Part shown: one piece after another, positions 20,007 to 20,039 of the stretch | Layout: each line of letters begins with the position of its first letter | How positions within the stretch are numbered: position 1 is the first letter of the stretch | Assembly (NCBI GenBank): GCA_052034135.1 | Contig: JBPOJC010000078.1 | Span: 1 to 20,039 of the forward strand | Source: JAGPKI01 sp052034135 | GTDB lineage: Bacteria > Caldisericota > Caldisericia > UBA6126 > JAGPKI01 | Direction of reading: 5' to 3' | DNA: 20,039 nt | Made by a program: the position numbers and the translations under genes | The notes under the pieces: model-generated | What the model was told of the DNA's origin: nothing | Databases searched by the model: none | The model's input: only the letters and a program-made list of their open reading frames with translations

Positions 20007-20039
20007 GGGTGACGAGGTTGGGTTTGGGATCCTTGTAAA

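Larger units (their letters stand above)
19691..20039. other. Non-coding end of window with repeat cluster
   Basis: This 349-nt stretch holds no gene I can support. From left to right it contains the ribosome-binding site and possible promoter of the minus-strand operon (19696-19752), an AT-rich part (19753-19855), an orphan AGGAGGG (19856-19862), and the repeat cluster (19873 to about 20017). A plus-strand frame is open from 19822 to the edge but lacks an ATG, GTG or TTG near its beginning. The base composition shifts from AT-rich to clearly more GC-rich after about 19870, as expected of an inserted repeat element. Confidence 0.7.

Noticed and set aside
19822..20039. Open plus-strand frame through the repeats, translating to HSERKRRIS- and RPFVTYEDAPQ-like peptide
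   Set aside because: There is no start codon or coding signal, and the frame stays open because the repeat spacing is a multiple of three. Such peptides are familiar artefacts of translating this kind of dispersed repeat.

Overview
This is an AT-rich bacterial chromosome window. Its first ~18.7 kb is one unbroken, same-strand block: the 3' end of tuf, then S10, spc and alpha ribosomal-protein operons fused end to end, then an energy-coupling-factor (ECF) transporter module and truA. All gene calls rest on protein motifs, lengths and gene order read from the sequence; no database search was possible. The order (adk-map-infA-rpmJ between secY and rpsM; ecfA1-ecfA2-ecfT-truA after rplQ), the zinc-binding forms of S14, S4 and L36, and the AT-rich codons point to a Firmicutes-like or deep-branching anaerobic or thermophilic lineage (for example Thermotogota, Caldisericota or Coprothermobacterota). 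I cannot place it more exactly.

Layout: 1-521 EF-Tu C-terminal part; 546-5500 S10, L3, L4, L23, L2, S19, L22, S3, L16, L29, S17; 5507-10673 L14, L24, L5, S14, S8, L6, L18, S5, L15, SecY (no L30 gene between S5 and L15); 10673-12380 adenylate kinase, methionine aminopeptidase, IF-1, L36; 12407-15513 S13, S11, S4, RpoA, L17; 15519-17985 two ECF ATPases and the ECF T component; 17985-18749 TruA. Spacers are 0-32 nt and many genes overlap by 1-22 nt, so the block looks like one translationally coupled superoperon with no internal terminator that I can see. It links ribosome assembly, protein export, transcription (RpoA), nascent-chain processing and vitamin uptake.

From 18768 to 19690 the strand flips. 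A crotonase-fold protein (TTG start) and a 57-residue two-helix membrane protein form a small minus-strand operon converging on truA. The last ~350 nt (19691-20039) are non-coding: a possible promoter for the minus operon and a cluster of dispersed-repeat-like sequence, with two identical 32-nt copies and a perfectly symmetric 22-nt hairpin.

The most unusual thing seen is RpoA. At 426 residues it is about 100 longer than usual, and the extra C-terminal part reads as a second, degenerate copy of the alpha C-terminal domain. Other points of note are the missing L30, a five-codon leader ORF overlapping the rpsK start, a diverged short adenylate kinase, a crotonase lacking one of its two catalytic glutamates, and the hairpin repeat.
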